A stretch of DNA of 34,397 nucleotides from NCBI GenBank assembly GCA_903951185.1, contig CAJBBC010000109.1:1-34397 (forward strand), in the 5' to 3' direction. Under the pieces are notes generated by a model. It saw only the letters and a list, made by a program, of their open reading frames with translations, was not told where the DNA came from and searched no databases. This DNA is from an uncultured Actinomycetes bacterium (GTDB lineage Bacteria; Actinomycetota; Actinomycetes; S36-B12; UBA5976). Shown one piece after another: positions 24,884 through 32,939 of this stretch (the stretch's first letter is position 1; the number at the start of each line of letters is the position of its first letter). Position numbers and translations under genes: made by a program.

Positions 24884-25291
24884 ATGAACGGTTCAGCAAT
24901 CCTGGTTGCCAGTCTAATTTTGGCGACACTATTTGGGGTTTATCGATTAATTACTGATGGTCATGTGAAAGCAAAATCTGAACAGCATATTTGGGATACC
25001 CATAACTGCAAAATTGATTTAGGTGACAAAGCAACTCTGTTGCAATTTTCATCGGCTTTTTGCCAGCCTTGTCGAACTACAAAATTACTTTTAGCAGATA
25101 TTGCTTCGAGTACACCTGGAGTAAGTCATGTTGAAATCAACGCTGAGGAACACCTCCCACTAGTTCGCGAACTTGGAATTACTAGAACACCCACAACTTT
25201 CATCCTTGATGCAAATGGCACGATCCGTGGAAAAGCTAGCGGATTACCTAAACGTTCAGAAGTTACGCAATCGCTTGCCGCTTTGTTATAG
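24884..25291 (+). CDS. Membrane-anchored thioredoxin-like protein
   Basis: The 135-residue protein has an N-terminal hydrophobic helix (about 5-21), then a thioredoxin fold with FCQPC (Cys60, Cys63) and the cis-proline TRTPTTFIL. It resembles the thioredoxin (ThiX, Rv0816c) found near glnR and mshD in mycobacteria. The CQPC centre differs from the CGPC of general thioredoxins, suggesting a dedicated partner, possibly linked to DUF4395. Confidence 0.88.
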   Translation: MNGSAILVASLILATLFGVYRLITDGHVKAKSEQHIWDTHNCKIDLGDKATLLQFSSAFCQPCRTTKLLLADIASSTPGVSHVEINAEEHLPLVRELGITRTPTTFILDANGTIRGKASGLPKRSEVTQSLAALL

Positions 25292-25322
25292 CCCTGTTAA
25301 ATAAGTAAAAAGTATCTGAACT

Positions 25323-25346
25323 AGGCAAGGCACATCAGCCTTGGCT
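25323..25346. promoter_or_regulatory. Inverted repeat upstream of glnR
   Basis: AGGCAAGGC (25323-25331) and GCCTTGGCT (25338-25346) pair with one mismatch around a 6-nt loop. The repeat touches a -10-like TAAACT (25346-25351). It lacks a T-tract, so an operator for glnR is at least as likely as a terminator for the thioredoxin gene. Confidence 0.35.
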
Positions 25347-25381
25347 AAACTCGAGACTTAAGCGAATTTAAGTGGGTGGCT

Positions 25382-26089
25382 ATGGCACAGGTTCTTCTGT
25401 TAACCCGCGCGCTCACTCCATCTAGTTCGGTACTTCCTGGGCTTGAATTACTTAGTCACCACATAAAAGTGATGTCACCAGAACCAACTGCGTTGATCAC
25501 TGCTCCTGTTGCCGATGTCATTTTGGTTGATGGCCGAACAGACTTACCAGCCGTACGAAGTCTTTGTAAATTAATGGAAACTACTGGAAACGCTTCACCA
25601 GTTATTTTGATCACCACTGAGGGTGGTTTAGCCGCAGTAAATAACGAATGGGGTTTAACTGATGTTCTACTTGAGTCAGCTAGCCCAGCTGAGATTGATG
25701 CACGAATCAGATTAGCGATTAGTCGAGTGCAAATTGATCAAACTGCCACTGCATATGGCGAAATAAAAGCTGGCGAGTTAGTAATAGACGAGACAACTTA
25801 CAGCGCAAAATTGCGTGGTAAAACTCTTGATTTAACTTTCAAGGAATTTGAGCTGCTCAAATTCTTAGCTCAGCATCCAGGTCGAGTTTTTTCACGTGAC
25901 CATTTACTGCAAGAAGTTTGGGGATTTGATTACTTTGGTGGAACTAGAACCGTTGATGTTCACGTTCGACGCTTACGTGCCAAACTCGGTCCAGAAAATG
26001 AAAACTTAATTGGCACAATTCGAAATGTTGGATATCGCTTCGTTACAACTCCACTTTCTGAAAATGAAAGTTCTACCGTAAACGTCTAA
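25382..26089 (+). CDS. glnR: Orphan OmpR-type response regulator GlnR
   Basis: GlnR is the global nitrogen regulator of actinobacteria. The protein has a receiver domain with VDGRTDLPAVRSLCKL (Asp about residue 50) and ITTEGGLAAVNNEWGLTDVLL, and a C-terminal winged helix with LTFKEFELLKFLAQHPGRVF and TVDVHVRRLRAKLG. Both halves match GlnR rather than MtrA or PhoP. The family lacks a full phosphorylation pocket and has no paired kinase; none is present here. ATG at 25382 gives the usual length; a GTG two codons earlier is open. mshD starts 2 nt after its stop, an arrangement also seen in mycobacteria. Confidence 0.93.
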   Translation: MAQVLLLTRALTPSSSVLPGLELLSHHIKVMSPEPTALITAPVADVILVDGRTDLPAVRSLCKLMETTGNASPVILITTEGGLAAVNNEWGLTDVLLESASPAEIDARIRLAISRVQIDQTATAYGEIKAGELVIDETTYSAKLRGKTLDLTFKEFELLKFLAQHPGRVFSRDHLLQEVWGFDYFGGTRTVDVHVRRLRAKLGPENENLIGTIRNVGYRFVTTPLSENESSTVNV

Positions 26090-26091
26090 TT

Positions 26092-27024
26092 ATGCAAATT
26101 GAGCTTTCGGTGCTTCCGCATCTTTCGAGTGAAGAAATAACCGAAGTACTTGAAATTATTCAAGCCGCAACAATTCTTGATGACATGGCTCCACTTTCCG
26201 AACATGTTTTAATTCATTTGCGAATTGGCAGTGATTCGGCAGATGAGCATGTTTTAGCTCGCGATGAAAATAACAATTTAGTTGGCTACCTACATCTAGA
26301 CCGAACTGATGTGGTAGCTGGACCAGTAGTTGAAATCGTGGTTCATCCAACTGCGCGAAATAAAAAAGTTGGTACTCGGTTGGTTGAGTTTGCCGTGAGG
26401 CATCTTGCCGACGCAAGGCTTAGACTTTGGGCCCACGGTGAACTGGCTGGATCATATGCACTGGCTAAGAAAATGGGTTTTACAAAATCTCGAGAACTTT
26501 GGCAGATGCGTCGATCGCTGCTCGCTGAATTACCAAAATATGAATTACCTGCTGGATTTTTATTTAAACCATTTGAAGTTGGCCGCGATGAAGAAAACTG
26601 GTTGAAATTGAATGCCCAAGTTTTTGCCGAACATCCAGAGCAAGGACGGCTTACTAAATCCGATTTACAAATAAGAATGTCCGAAAATTGGTTCAATCCA
26701 TTGGGCTTTATCCTTGCGCAAAATCCTGCCGGCGAATTAATTGGTTATCACTGGACTAAAGTTCACGGCAATAAAGCAAAGTCAGATGAAAAGATTTCGC
26801 ACGGGCATTCCCAGCTTGGTGAAATTTATGTAATTGGAACTGCGCCTTCAGTTCGTGGCGTTGGATTAGGTAAGTCACTAGCACTGGCTGGATTAGATTA
26901 TCTTCGTGGTCAAGGGTTGCCGGCAGCGTTACTTTACGTTGATCGGGATAACTTAGCTGCGATTAAGTTATACGAAAGTATTGGCTTCTCGCACTGGGAT
27001 ACTGACGTGATGTTTCAGGCTTAG
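26092..27024 (+). CDS. mshD: Mycothiol synthase (MshD)
   Basis: MshD acetylates Cys-GlcN-Ins, the last step of mycothiol synthesis. The 310-residue protein has two GNAT domains. The first has VVHPTARNKKVGTRLV, and the second has GEIYVIGTAPSVRGVGLGKSL. The linker block NPLGFILA...GYHWTKVH is diagnostic for MshD. It is translationally close to glnR. Its TAG shares four bases with the stop of the convergent S51-type gene. Confidence 0.95.
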   Translation: MQIELSVLPHLSSEEITEVLEIIQAATILDDMAPLSEHVLIHLRIGSDSADEHVLARDENNNLVGYLHLDRTDVVAGPVVEIVVHPTARNKKVGTRLVEFAVRHLADARLRLWAHGELAGSYALAKKMGFTKSRELWQMRRSLLAELPKYELPAGFLFKPFEVGRDEENWLKLNAQVFAEHPEQGRLTKSDLQIRMSENWFNPLGFILAQNPAGELIGYHWTKVHGNKAKSDEKISHGHSQLGEIYVIGTAPSVRGVGLGKSLALAGLDYLRGQGLPAALLYVDRDNLAAIKLYESIGFSHWDTDVMFQA

Positions 27025-27722
27025 TTGTTAAGCGTTATTTTGTCACCGGCAAAATATTGAGTCTTCTCACCGTTTTTAAAAATCCAAACAGATTTATTCC
27101 CTTGGACTTCCCACTGCGTTAATCCACCTACGAGTGCAGTTTCTTCGTCAATTCCGACAACTGTTAAACCTTTTGGTTCTTGTAAATAATGCAAAATAGT
27201 TGCGCCAATTTTTGCAAACATCCGATCAAAATGAGGTAACACTCGAATATTTGGCAGAATTCCAAGTCCACTTGTTGTTTGTTTAGAAATACTTCTTATT
27301 GAGGGAATGTGATTAGCAATTGCCATTGCACCTGCACTGCAGCCAGCTAACGCAGCTCCATTTTGCCAGGCAGCATAAATTGAGTCCCATAATTTAGTGT
27401 CGCGAAGAGTATCGGCTAAGTAATGTGGATCACCGCCAGAAAAATAAATTAATCCAGCATTAGAAATTTTTTCACTGAATTCTGGATTCTGGGCATCGGC
27501 TCGATTGCGAATTAATAGTGGAATTGGATTAACACCTATTCGTTGTGCTTGAGCAATTCCTAATTGCTGCCAATAATTTAAAGTTGATTCGCCTTCGGGT
27601 GCAGCAGCAGTAGGAATTTGAATGTAATTACTTGGTCGTCCAGCGATTAATTTTGCTTCAATCTCGGCCATCACTGGCAAATACTCACCTGAACCAACAA
27701 GTGCAATCGGACCCGGTTTCAA
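27021..27722 (-). CDS. S51-family (cyanophycinase/peptidase E-like) protein
   Basis: The 233-residue protein has the class-I glutamine-amidotransferase-like fold of family S51: GSGEY near the N terminus, FSGGDP, the nucleophile elbow GCSAGAM (Ser129), PHFD (His164) and GIDEET (Asp192/Glu193). These would form an intact serine catalytic site. The substrate is unknown; family members cleave Asp-X dipeptides or cyanophycin. The start is TTG, overlapping the upstream gene's stop as TTGA, because the next Met falls after the conserved GSGE. It is the second gene of a two-gene operon with the CysS-like fusion. Confidence 0.85.
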   Translation of the reverse strand: MKPGPIALVGSGEYLPVMAEIEAKLIAGRPSNYIQIPTAAAPEGESTLNYWQQLGIAQAQRIGVNPIPLLIRNRADAQNPEFSEKISNAGLIYFSGGDPHYLADTLRDTKLWDSIYAAWQNGAALAGCSAGAMAIANHIPSIRSISKQTTSGLGILPNIRVLPHFDRMFAKIGATILHYLQEPKGLTVVGIDEETALVGGLTQWEVQGNKSVWIFKNGEKTQYFAGDKITLNN

Positions 27723-28882
27723 TTGGAGTCTATTTCCCAGCTCGAACCTTGAGCTGAATCTTTAATAGTGACACTAAGCGAAGTAAGTTGATCGCGAATA
27801 ACATCGGCTTCATCCCAGCGGCCACTCGCTCTAGCCGCTTGTCTGGCTTGGAGTAATACTTCTATATACGGGCCAACTACATCATTGATGTTTACTTTTG
27901 GACTCGCTGCCATTTGGCCAAGTCGAGTGATAAGTGCATGCACTATTGCTCGAGTTTCTAAATCGCGATCTAAATCGTCCAATTCAAGAAGTGCATCAAC
28001 AGCAGCCATTACTTGGCCTGTTTCCAGTAGCTGTTCAACTTCATCAGGCGGTGTAGGTAGATGTATAGGAGAAGTTGCTACAACTCGGGTGACGCCACCA
28101 TGTGCTGCGATTTCTTCAAATGTAGTTTGTTCACCGGCTTGAACTGTCCAAACTTTCTCACCTTTTCGAACTGTTAATTTTCCGCGGCCAAAAACTTTTA
28201 CTTCTTTGGTATCTAAATCGAAACTCACACCAGTGTGTTCATCGATACCAATTATGAAAGTTGATTCCGGTAGTTGCTCTTCAAGGATGCGCATTCGTCG
28301 TTCACCCATGTAGCAATAACGTGTATCGTGCGTTCCACCTTCAGCATTATCAAAATGTGGAACAACTACAGCATCAAGTCCGGTGAATTTACCAAGTATG
28401 TTCAAGCCTTCAAGCCAATATGGATCTTCCCCAGCTTTATAGATTTCATAAACAGGAATTGTTTTTGAGCCGATAGTCAGGGCGGCAGCAGAGGCAAAAA
28501 CTAAAGTACCCACATCAAGAACTTTTTCAAGTTGTTGGAAAATTGCGGTTTCACGCCAGACTCGAAGTGCGTAACTTGGCGAACCTGGTCCAGCAAATAC
28601 CCATTTTGCATTTCGGAGTTGGTTTACTGCAGCGGCAATTCGCGCAGGTGTTTCGCCGATACTTCTTAGTTGTACTGGAGAAGTTTCGATTCCAACGGAT
28701 TTCATAAAGTAATCGGAAATTCGATTAGTTAGTTCATCTACGTTTTCTTGAAAACCAAAAGGAGTGTCTAAAAAATATGCACTATCTGGAGTTGCTTTTG
28801 TGTTGGCCCAAATCTGCTGATGTGGCGTAACCATAGTGGGACTAGTTTCGCCCGAACCCATCACAACAATTTGTCTAGCCAT
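27719..28882 (-). CDS. S51-like protein fused to a CysS-type C-terminal region
   Basis: The 387-residue protein has two parts. Residues 1-225 resemble S51 peptidases and share GSGE, PHFDNAEGG (His176) and GIDEHTG (Asp214/Glu215) with its neighbour, but the nucleophile elbow reads FASAAAL (Ser131), with Ala where the family has Gly. Residues about 285-387 are helical and end RWDEADVIRDQL...VTIKDSAQGSSWE, closely like the C terminus of cysteinyl-tRNA synthetase (ADxIRDxL, then D-x-QG-x-x-W). No aminoacylation core is present. No function is known; the sequence suggests amide hydrolysis plus RNA or ligand binding. ATG start. Confidence 0.82.
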   Translation of the reverse strand: MARQIVVMGSGETSPTMVTPHQQIWANTKATPDSAYFLDTPFGFQENVDELTNRISDYFMKSVGIETSPVQLRSIGETPARIAAAVNQLRNAKWVFAGPGSPSYALRVWRETAIFQQLEKVLDVGTLVFASAAALTIGSKTIPVYEIYKAGEDPYWLEGLNILGKFTGLDAVVVPHFDNAEGGTHDTRYCYMGERRMRILEEQLPESTFIIGIDEHTGVSFDLDTKEVKVFGRGKLTVRKGEKVWTVQAGEQTTFEEIAAHGGVTRVVATSPIHLPTPPDEVEQLLETGQVMAAVDALLELDDLDRDLETRAIVHALITRLGQMAASPKVNINDVVGPYIEVLLQARQAARASGRWDEADVIRDQLTSLSVTIKDSAQGSSWEIDSN

Positions 28883-28994
28883 TTTTCAATTCTCGCACTG
28901 TTTAGATCATTGAGCAGATCACGGTTTTGACCAGAATTCAAGGGGTTTAGGCCGATACCGATTGTTAACCTTTATATGTAAGAGTAAACACACT

Positions 28995-31151
28995 ATGTCC
29001 GATTTAGTCGCTTCCCAGCCACCAGCCGTAACGCTGCCTGGCGATCGATATCTGAATCGTGAGTTATCGTGGCTAGCTTTCAATCAGCGAGTACTTGAAT
29101 TAGCGCAAGACGAAAATATGGAACTACTTGAGCGAGTTAAGTACATATCGATTTTTTCAAGTAATTTAGATGAATTTTTCATGGTGCGTGTTGCCGGGTT
29201 AAAGCGGCGAATTGAAACTGGACTAGCCCGAAAAGACTCAAGTGGGATGCAACCTCGTGAACTACATGAAGCTATTTTGGCTGAGAGTTATTCGCAGATG
29301 AAAGAACTCGCAGCTACTTTTAATAATTCTGTATTACCAGCACTTGTCGCAAATGGAATTGAAATTTTACGCTGGGATGAATTAACAGTTGAAGAGCAAG
29401 AGCGCCTAAGCGTACTTTTTGCTGAACAGATTTTTCCAGTGCTAACACCACTTGCTGTCGACCCATCGCACCCATTCCCATATATTTCTGGTCTTTCATT
29501 AAATCTGGCTGTGCTAATGCAAAATCCAGATTCAGATAATGAATTATTCGCTCGAGTTAAAGTTCCGGCCTCATTACCAAGATTTTTTGAAGTTTCTCTT
29601 GAACGTTTTGTTCCACTTGAGGACGTTATTTCAGGGCATTTGAATATGTTGTTTCCTGGAATGAAAATAATGCAGCACCATACTTTTCGAGTCACTCGAA
29701 ATGAGGAACTCGAAGTTGAAGAGGATGATGCAGAGAATTTACTGCACGCCCTTGAGAAGGAATTAAGTCGCCGACGTTTCGGTGCTCCAGTTCGCCTTGA
29801 AGTCGAAAATTCTATTGACCCACACATACTTGATTTGATTGTTAGCGAAGTTGGAGTAGAGCAAAATGAAGTATTCAAGTTAACCGGACCCCTTGAACTT
29901 GAATCTTTAATGGAATTAGCAAAGTTAAAGCGCGAAGATTTGAGTGCGCCTGTTTTTGTATCTCGAACAAGTACCGCTTTGGCCGAGGTGGAATCCTCTT
30001 CAGCACCAGATGTACTCGAAGTTATGCGGCACCGGGATATTTTGCTGCATCATCCATATGATTCTTTTTCAACCAGTATGCAATTATTTTTGGAACAAGC
30101 GGCTGCTGATCCGAATGTATTAGCGATTAAGCAAACGCTTTACCGAACATCAGGCGACTCACCAATCGTTAACTCGTTAATCGACGCAGCGCGAGCCGGA
30201 AAACAGGTGCTAGCTGTCGTTGAAATTAAAGCCCGATTTGATGAGCTGAACAATATCGAATGGGCCCGAAAACTCGAAGAGTATGGCGTACATGTGGTCT
30301 ATGGAATTGTTGGATTGAAAACACATGCCAAACTTTGTTTAGTAGTTCGAAATGATGGTGGAAAGTTAAATCGGTATGTTCATATCGGCACTGGAAACTA
30401 CAATCCAAAAACTGCTCGAGCTTACGAGGATTATGGTCTACTAACTACCGACCCAAAGATTTGTGAAGATGTAGCAAGCTTGTTCAATTTACTTTCTGGC
30501 TACGGAGTGCAATCGAACTACAAGCGATTAATTGTTGCGCCTAAAGAATTGCGTAACACGCTTGTAGAAAAAATTGATCGCGAAACAGCTAATGCTTGGA
30601 TTGGTTTAACTGCCGGAATTCGAATTAAATGTAATTCGATTGTGGACGAAACAATCATTGACGCCCTTTATCGGGCATCTTGTGCCGGTGTAAAAGTCGA
30701 GGTTCTCGTTCGCGGTATGTGCTCAGTTAAGCCAGGAATCCCGGGACTATCCGAGAATATTCAAGTGCGAAGTATTTTAGGTCGCTTTCTTGAACATAGC
30801 CGAGTTTACGAATTCATGAACGCCGGCAGTCGTGAAGTTTGGATTGGCTCAGCAGATTTAATGCACCGAAATCTTGATCGCCGTGTTGAAGCACTCGTAC
30901 AAATTAACTTTCCGGAAGCTTCTTCAATAGTGCAAGTCCTTGACCTTGGATTTGCGCCTTCAACTTCCGCTTGGCACTTAGCCCCAAGCGGTGAGTGGAT
31001 TCGTCATAATCTTGATGCGGATGGCGAACCGCTTATTGATTTTCAGGAATATTTGATAAATAACCATCCGATTGCCAAATCAGGAGCCGATAATCCAACT
31101 CCACGTTTGATTAATTCGATCTTAAATAAGGTTGGTCTAGGTGAGCGATAA
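28995..31151 (+). CDS. ppk1: Polyphosphate kinase (Ppk1)
   Basis: Ppk1 makes polyphosphate from ATP reversibly. The 718-residue protein begins ATG at 28995 (MSDLVASQ); the TTG 11 codons earlier is unlikely. Family motifs are present: RELSWLAFNQRVLELA, HHPYDSF, KQTLYRTSGDSPIV, the phosphorylated His444 in KTHAKL, HIGTGNYNP, and the second conserved His601 (LEHSRVY). It overlaps mutT1 by 11 nt. This ppk1-mutT1 order is also found in mycobacteria (Rv2984-Rv2985). Confidence 0.97.
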   Translation: MSDLVASQPPAVTLPGDRYLNRELSWLAFNQRVLELAQDENMELLERVKYISIFSSNLDEFFMVRVAGLKRRIETGLARKDSSGMQPRELHEAILAESYSQMKELAATFNNSVLPALVANGIEILRWDELTVEEQERLSVLFAEQIFPVLTPLAVDPSHPFPYISGLSLNLAVLMQNPDSDNELFARVKVPASLPRFFEVSLERFVPLEDVISGHLNMLFPGMKIMQHHTFRVTRNEELEVEEDDAENLLHALEKELSRRRFGAPVRLEVENSIDPHILDLIVSEVGVEQNEVFKLTGPLELESLMELAKLKREDLSAPVFVSRTSTALAEVESSSAPDVLEVMRHRDILLHHPYDSFSTSMQLFLEQAAADPNVLAIKQTLYRTSGDSPIVNSLIDAARAGKQVLAVVEIKARFDELNNIEWARKLEEYGVHVVYGIVGLKTHAKLCLVVRNDGGKLNRYVHIGTGNYNPKTARAYEDYGLLTTDPKICEDVASLFNLLSGYGVQSNYKRLIVAPKELRNTLVEKIDRETANAWIGLTAGIRIKCNSIVDETIIDALYRASCAGVKVEVLVRGMCSVKPGIPGLSENIQVRSILGRFLEHSRVYEFMNAGSREVWIGSADLMHRNLDRRVEALVQINFPEASSIVQVLDLGFAPSTSAWHLAPSGEWIRHNLDADGEPLIDFQEYLINNHPIAKSGADNPTPRLINSILNKVGLGER

Positions 31152-32058
31152 GCGCATCATTGCCGCTGGCGCGGTTGTTACTCGTGAAACTAATGGAGTT
31201 ACAGAATATCTTTTGATTTACCGTGGATACCGGGACGATTGGACTTTTCCAAAAGGAAAAGTTGACCCAGGTGAACATATTATTAGCGCAGCCATTCGAG
31301 AAGTTAGAGAAGAAACAGGATTTGCCGTTCAATTAGGAATACCGTTGCCGATGGCAACTTACCTGAAAAATAATTTAGTTAAAGATGTTCATTATTGGCA
31401 TGCAAAATTACTCGGTGGTACTTTTGTTAAGAATGATGAAGTTATTGAAATTAAGTGGCTAAATTTCGAGAAAACAAAAAAATTACTCACCTACGAACAT
31501 GATATTGAAATACTGGAAGCGGCGGCTCAAGCGGTCGAAACATCACCACTTATTGTCTTGCGACATACCCAGGCCATTAAACGAGCGGAGTGGGCTATAG
31601 CTAAAGATAGTTTGTCCGAGTTTGATGCCAGGCGTCCGCTAACCGCCGTTGGTCGAATTCAAGCAAATGGTTTAGTTCCAGCACTTGCTGCTTTTGGTAT
31701 TGCGCTTCTACACACTTCAGATTCCCGTCGCTGCCGAGATACCCTAGGCCCCTATTCAAGTGCGCGAAGTATCCCAATAACTCTTGAAGAAACTTTAAGT
31801 GAGGAACGTCATCTAGCGGATCCTAAAAAGGCACTTGCCCGAGTTGCTCAAATATTGAAATCGGAATTACCTCTGGCTATTTGTACGCATCGCCCAGTTT
31901 TGCCAACAATTATGGAAGCCTTGAGCGACTCAGTTGAACTATTGAATCCGACTAAAAAGTCATTTGATCCAGCTTTAACCCCTGGATCAATGGTGATCTT
32001 TCATCGGGACATTCGTGATTTAACAAAAGTTATTTCAGTAGAACGGCACATTCACTAA
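31141..32058 (+). CDS. mutT1: Nudix hydrolase/histidine phosphatase fusion, MutT1-like
   Basis: The 305-residue protein has an N-terminal Nudix domain with a complete box (Gly39, Glu45, REVREETGF at 53-61) and a C-terminal histidine-phosphatase domain. MutT1 proteins hydrolyse 8-oxo-dGTP and diadenosine polyphosphates. The phosphatase motif reads RHT (141-143) instead of RHG, but catalytic Arg and His are kept, as is the later THRP His. The GTG start lies inside ppk1 with AAGG upstream. It converges on pstB with 17 nt between. Confidence 0.92.
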   Translation: MSDKRIIAAGAVVTRETNGVTEYLLIYRGYRDDWTFPKGKVDPGEHIISAAIREVREETGFAVQLGIPLPMATYLKNNLVKDVHYWHAKLLGGTFVKNDEVIEIKWLNFEKTKKLLTYEHDIEILEAAAQAVETSPLIVLRHTQAIKRAEWAIAKDSLSEFDARRPLTAVGRIQANGLVPALAAFGIALLHTSDSRRCRDTLGPYSSARSIPITLEETLSEERHLADPKKALARVAQILKSELPLAICTHRPVLPTIMEALSDSVELLNPTKKSFDPALTPGSMVIFHRDIRDLTKVISVERHIH

Positions 32059-32066
32059 ACCAAATA

Positions 32067-32089
32067 GCCGCGGATTTATCCGAAGCGGC
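32067..32089. terminator. Hairpin between convergent mutT1 and pstB
   Basis: GCCG (32067-32070) pairs with CGGC (32086-32089), and the inner CGGAT (32071-32075) with ATCCG (32078-32082), with AAG unpaired on one side. It overlaps the last codons of pstB and could act on both converging transcripts. The T-tracts are weak. Confidence 0.4.
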
Positions 32090-32924
32090 CTGAGATGTAA
32101 TCTTCAGTTCGAGTATCTGTTGGATTTGTAAAAATTTTCGTTGTTAAATCAACTTCAACTAAGTGTCCGTATCGCTGACCCCGGTCATCAACTTTTGCAC
32201 TAAAGAAAGCGGTCCGATCAGAAACACGAGCGGCTTGCTGCATATTGTGTGTCACGATAACAACCGTGTAGTCCGAAACCAGTTCAATCATCAAATCTTC
32301 AATTAAAGCTGTCGCGATTGGATCTAGAGATGCACAAGGTTCATCCATTAATAAGATATCTGGCTCAACAGCAATTGCTCGCGCAATACAAAGTCTTTGC
32401 TGTTGTCCACCAGATAGTGCAAAACCACTTTGATCTAATTTGTCTTTAACTTCACCCCAGAGTCCAGCCCGCGTTAAAGCATATTCAACTAAGTCTTCGG
32501 TTTCAGACTTATTCATTTTCATACCGGTAACGCGTGGGCCATAAGCGATATTGTCAAAAATTGATTTAGGAAAAGGATTTGGTTTTTGAAAAACCATTCC
32601 AATTCGGCGACGTACTTCAATGGCGTCAACTGAGGGGCCATAGAGATCGTGGCCGCGATAATCAATTCGACCATCAACACGTGCACCTGGAACTAAATCA
32701 TTCGTGCGATTAAGGCAACGCAGCACTGTTGATTTACCGCAACCGGAGGGACCGATAAAAGCCGTAATTTGATTACGACCAACATCAAGTGTGATGTCAC
32801 GCACGGCATGGAAGTCACCGTAATAGACATCTAAATTACTAATTTCCATAATCGGGTTAAACGTTGCAACACGGTCACTGTGCTTAACCGTCATCTGACG
32901 GGCACCGATACTTGATTCAGTCAT
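32076..32924 (-). CDS. pstB: Phosphate ABC transporter ATP-binding protein (PstB)
   Basis: PstB powers high-affinity phosphate import. The 282-residue protein has Walker A GPSGCGKST (58-66), the Q-loop FQKPNPFP, the signature LSGGQQQR (170-177) and Walker B ILLMDEP (190-196). ATG has a strong GGGGAG site six bases upstream, supporting the full-length start despite ~25 extra N-terminal residues. It is the last gene of pstC-pstA-pstB. The phoU gene that often follows is absent here. Confidence 0.97.
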   Translation of the reverse strand: MTESSIGARQMTVKHSDRVATFNPIMEISNLDVYYGDFHAVRDITLDVGRNQITAFIGPSGCGKSTVLRCLNRTNDLVPGARVDGRIDYRGHDLYGPSVDAIEVRRRIGMVFQKPNPFPKSIFDNIAYGPRVTGMKMNKSETEDLVEYALTRAGLWGEVKDKLDQSGFALSGGQQQRLCIARAIAVEPDILLMDEPCASLDPIATALIEDLMIELVSDYTVVIVTHNMQQAARVSDRTAFFSAKVDDRGQRYGHLVEVDLTTKIFTNPTDTRTEDYISGRFG

Positions 32925-32939
32925 TTTTGCTCTCCCCTA

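Noticed and set aside
28962..28994. N-terminal extension of Ppk1 from TTG 28962
   Set aside because: The extra 11 residues are not family-like, and a normal ATG is present at 28995.
28883..28994. PHO-box-like GTTAACC upstream of ppk1
   Set aside because: A single partial match (6 of 7 to GTTCACC) without the required tandem repeat is not enough to call a PhoP site.
29288..29878. Long minus-strand frame (196 aa, serine-rich) opposite ppk1
   Set aside because: It lies wholly antisense to a well-conserved ppk1 region, has low-complexity composition and no recognisable domain. It is a codon-bias shadow.
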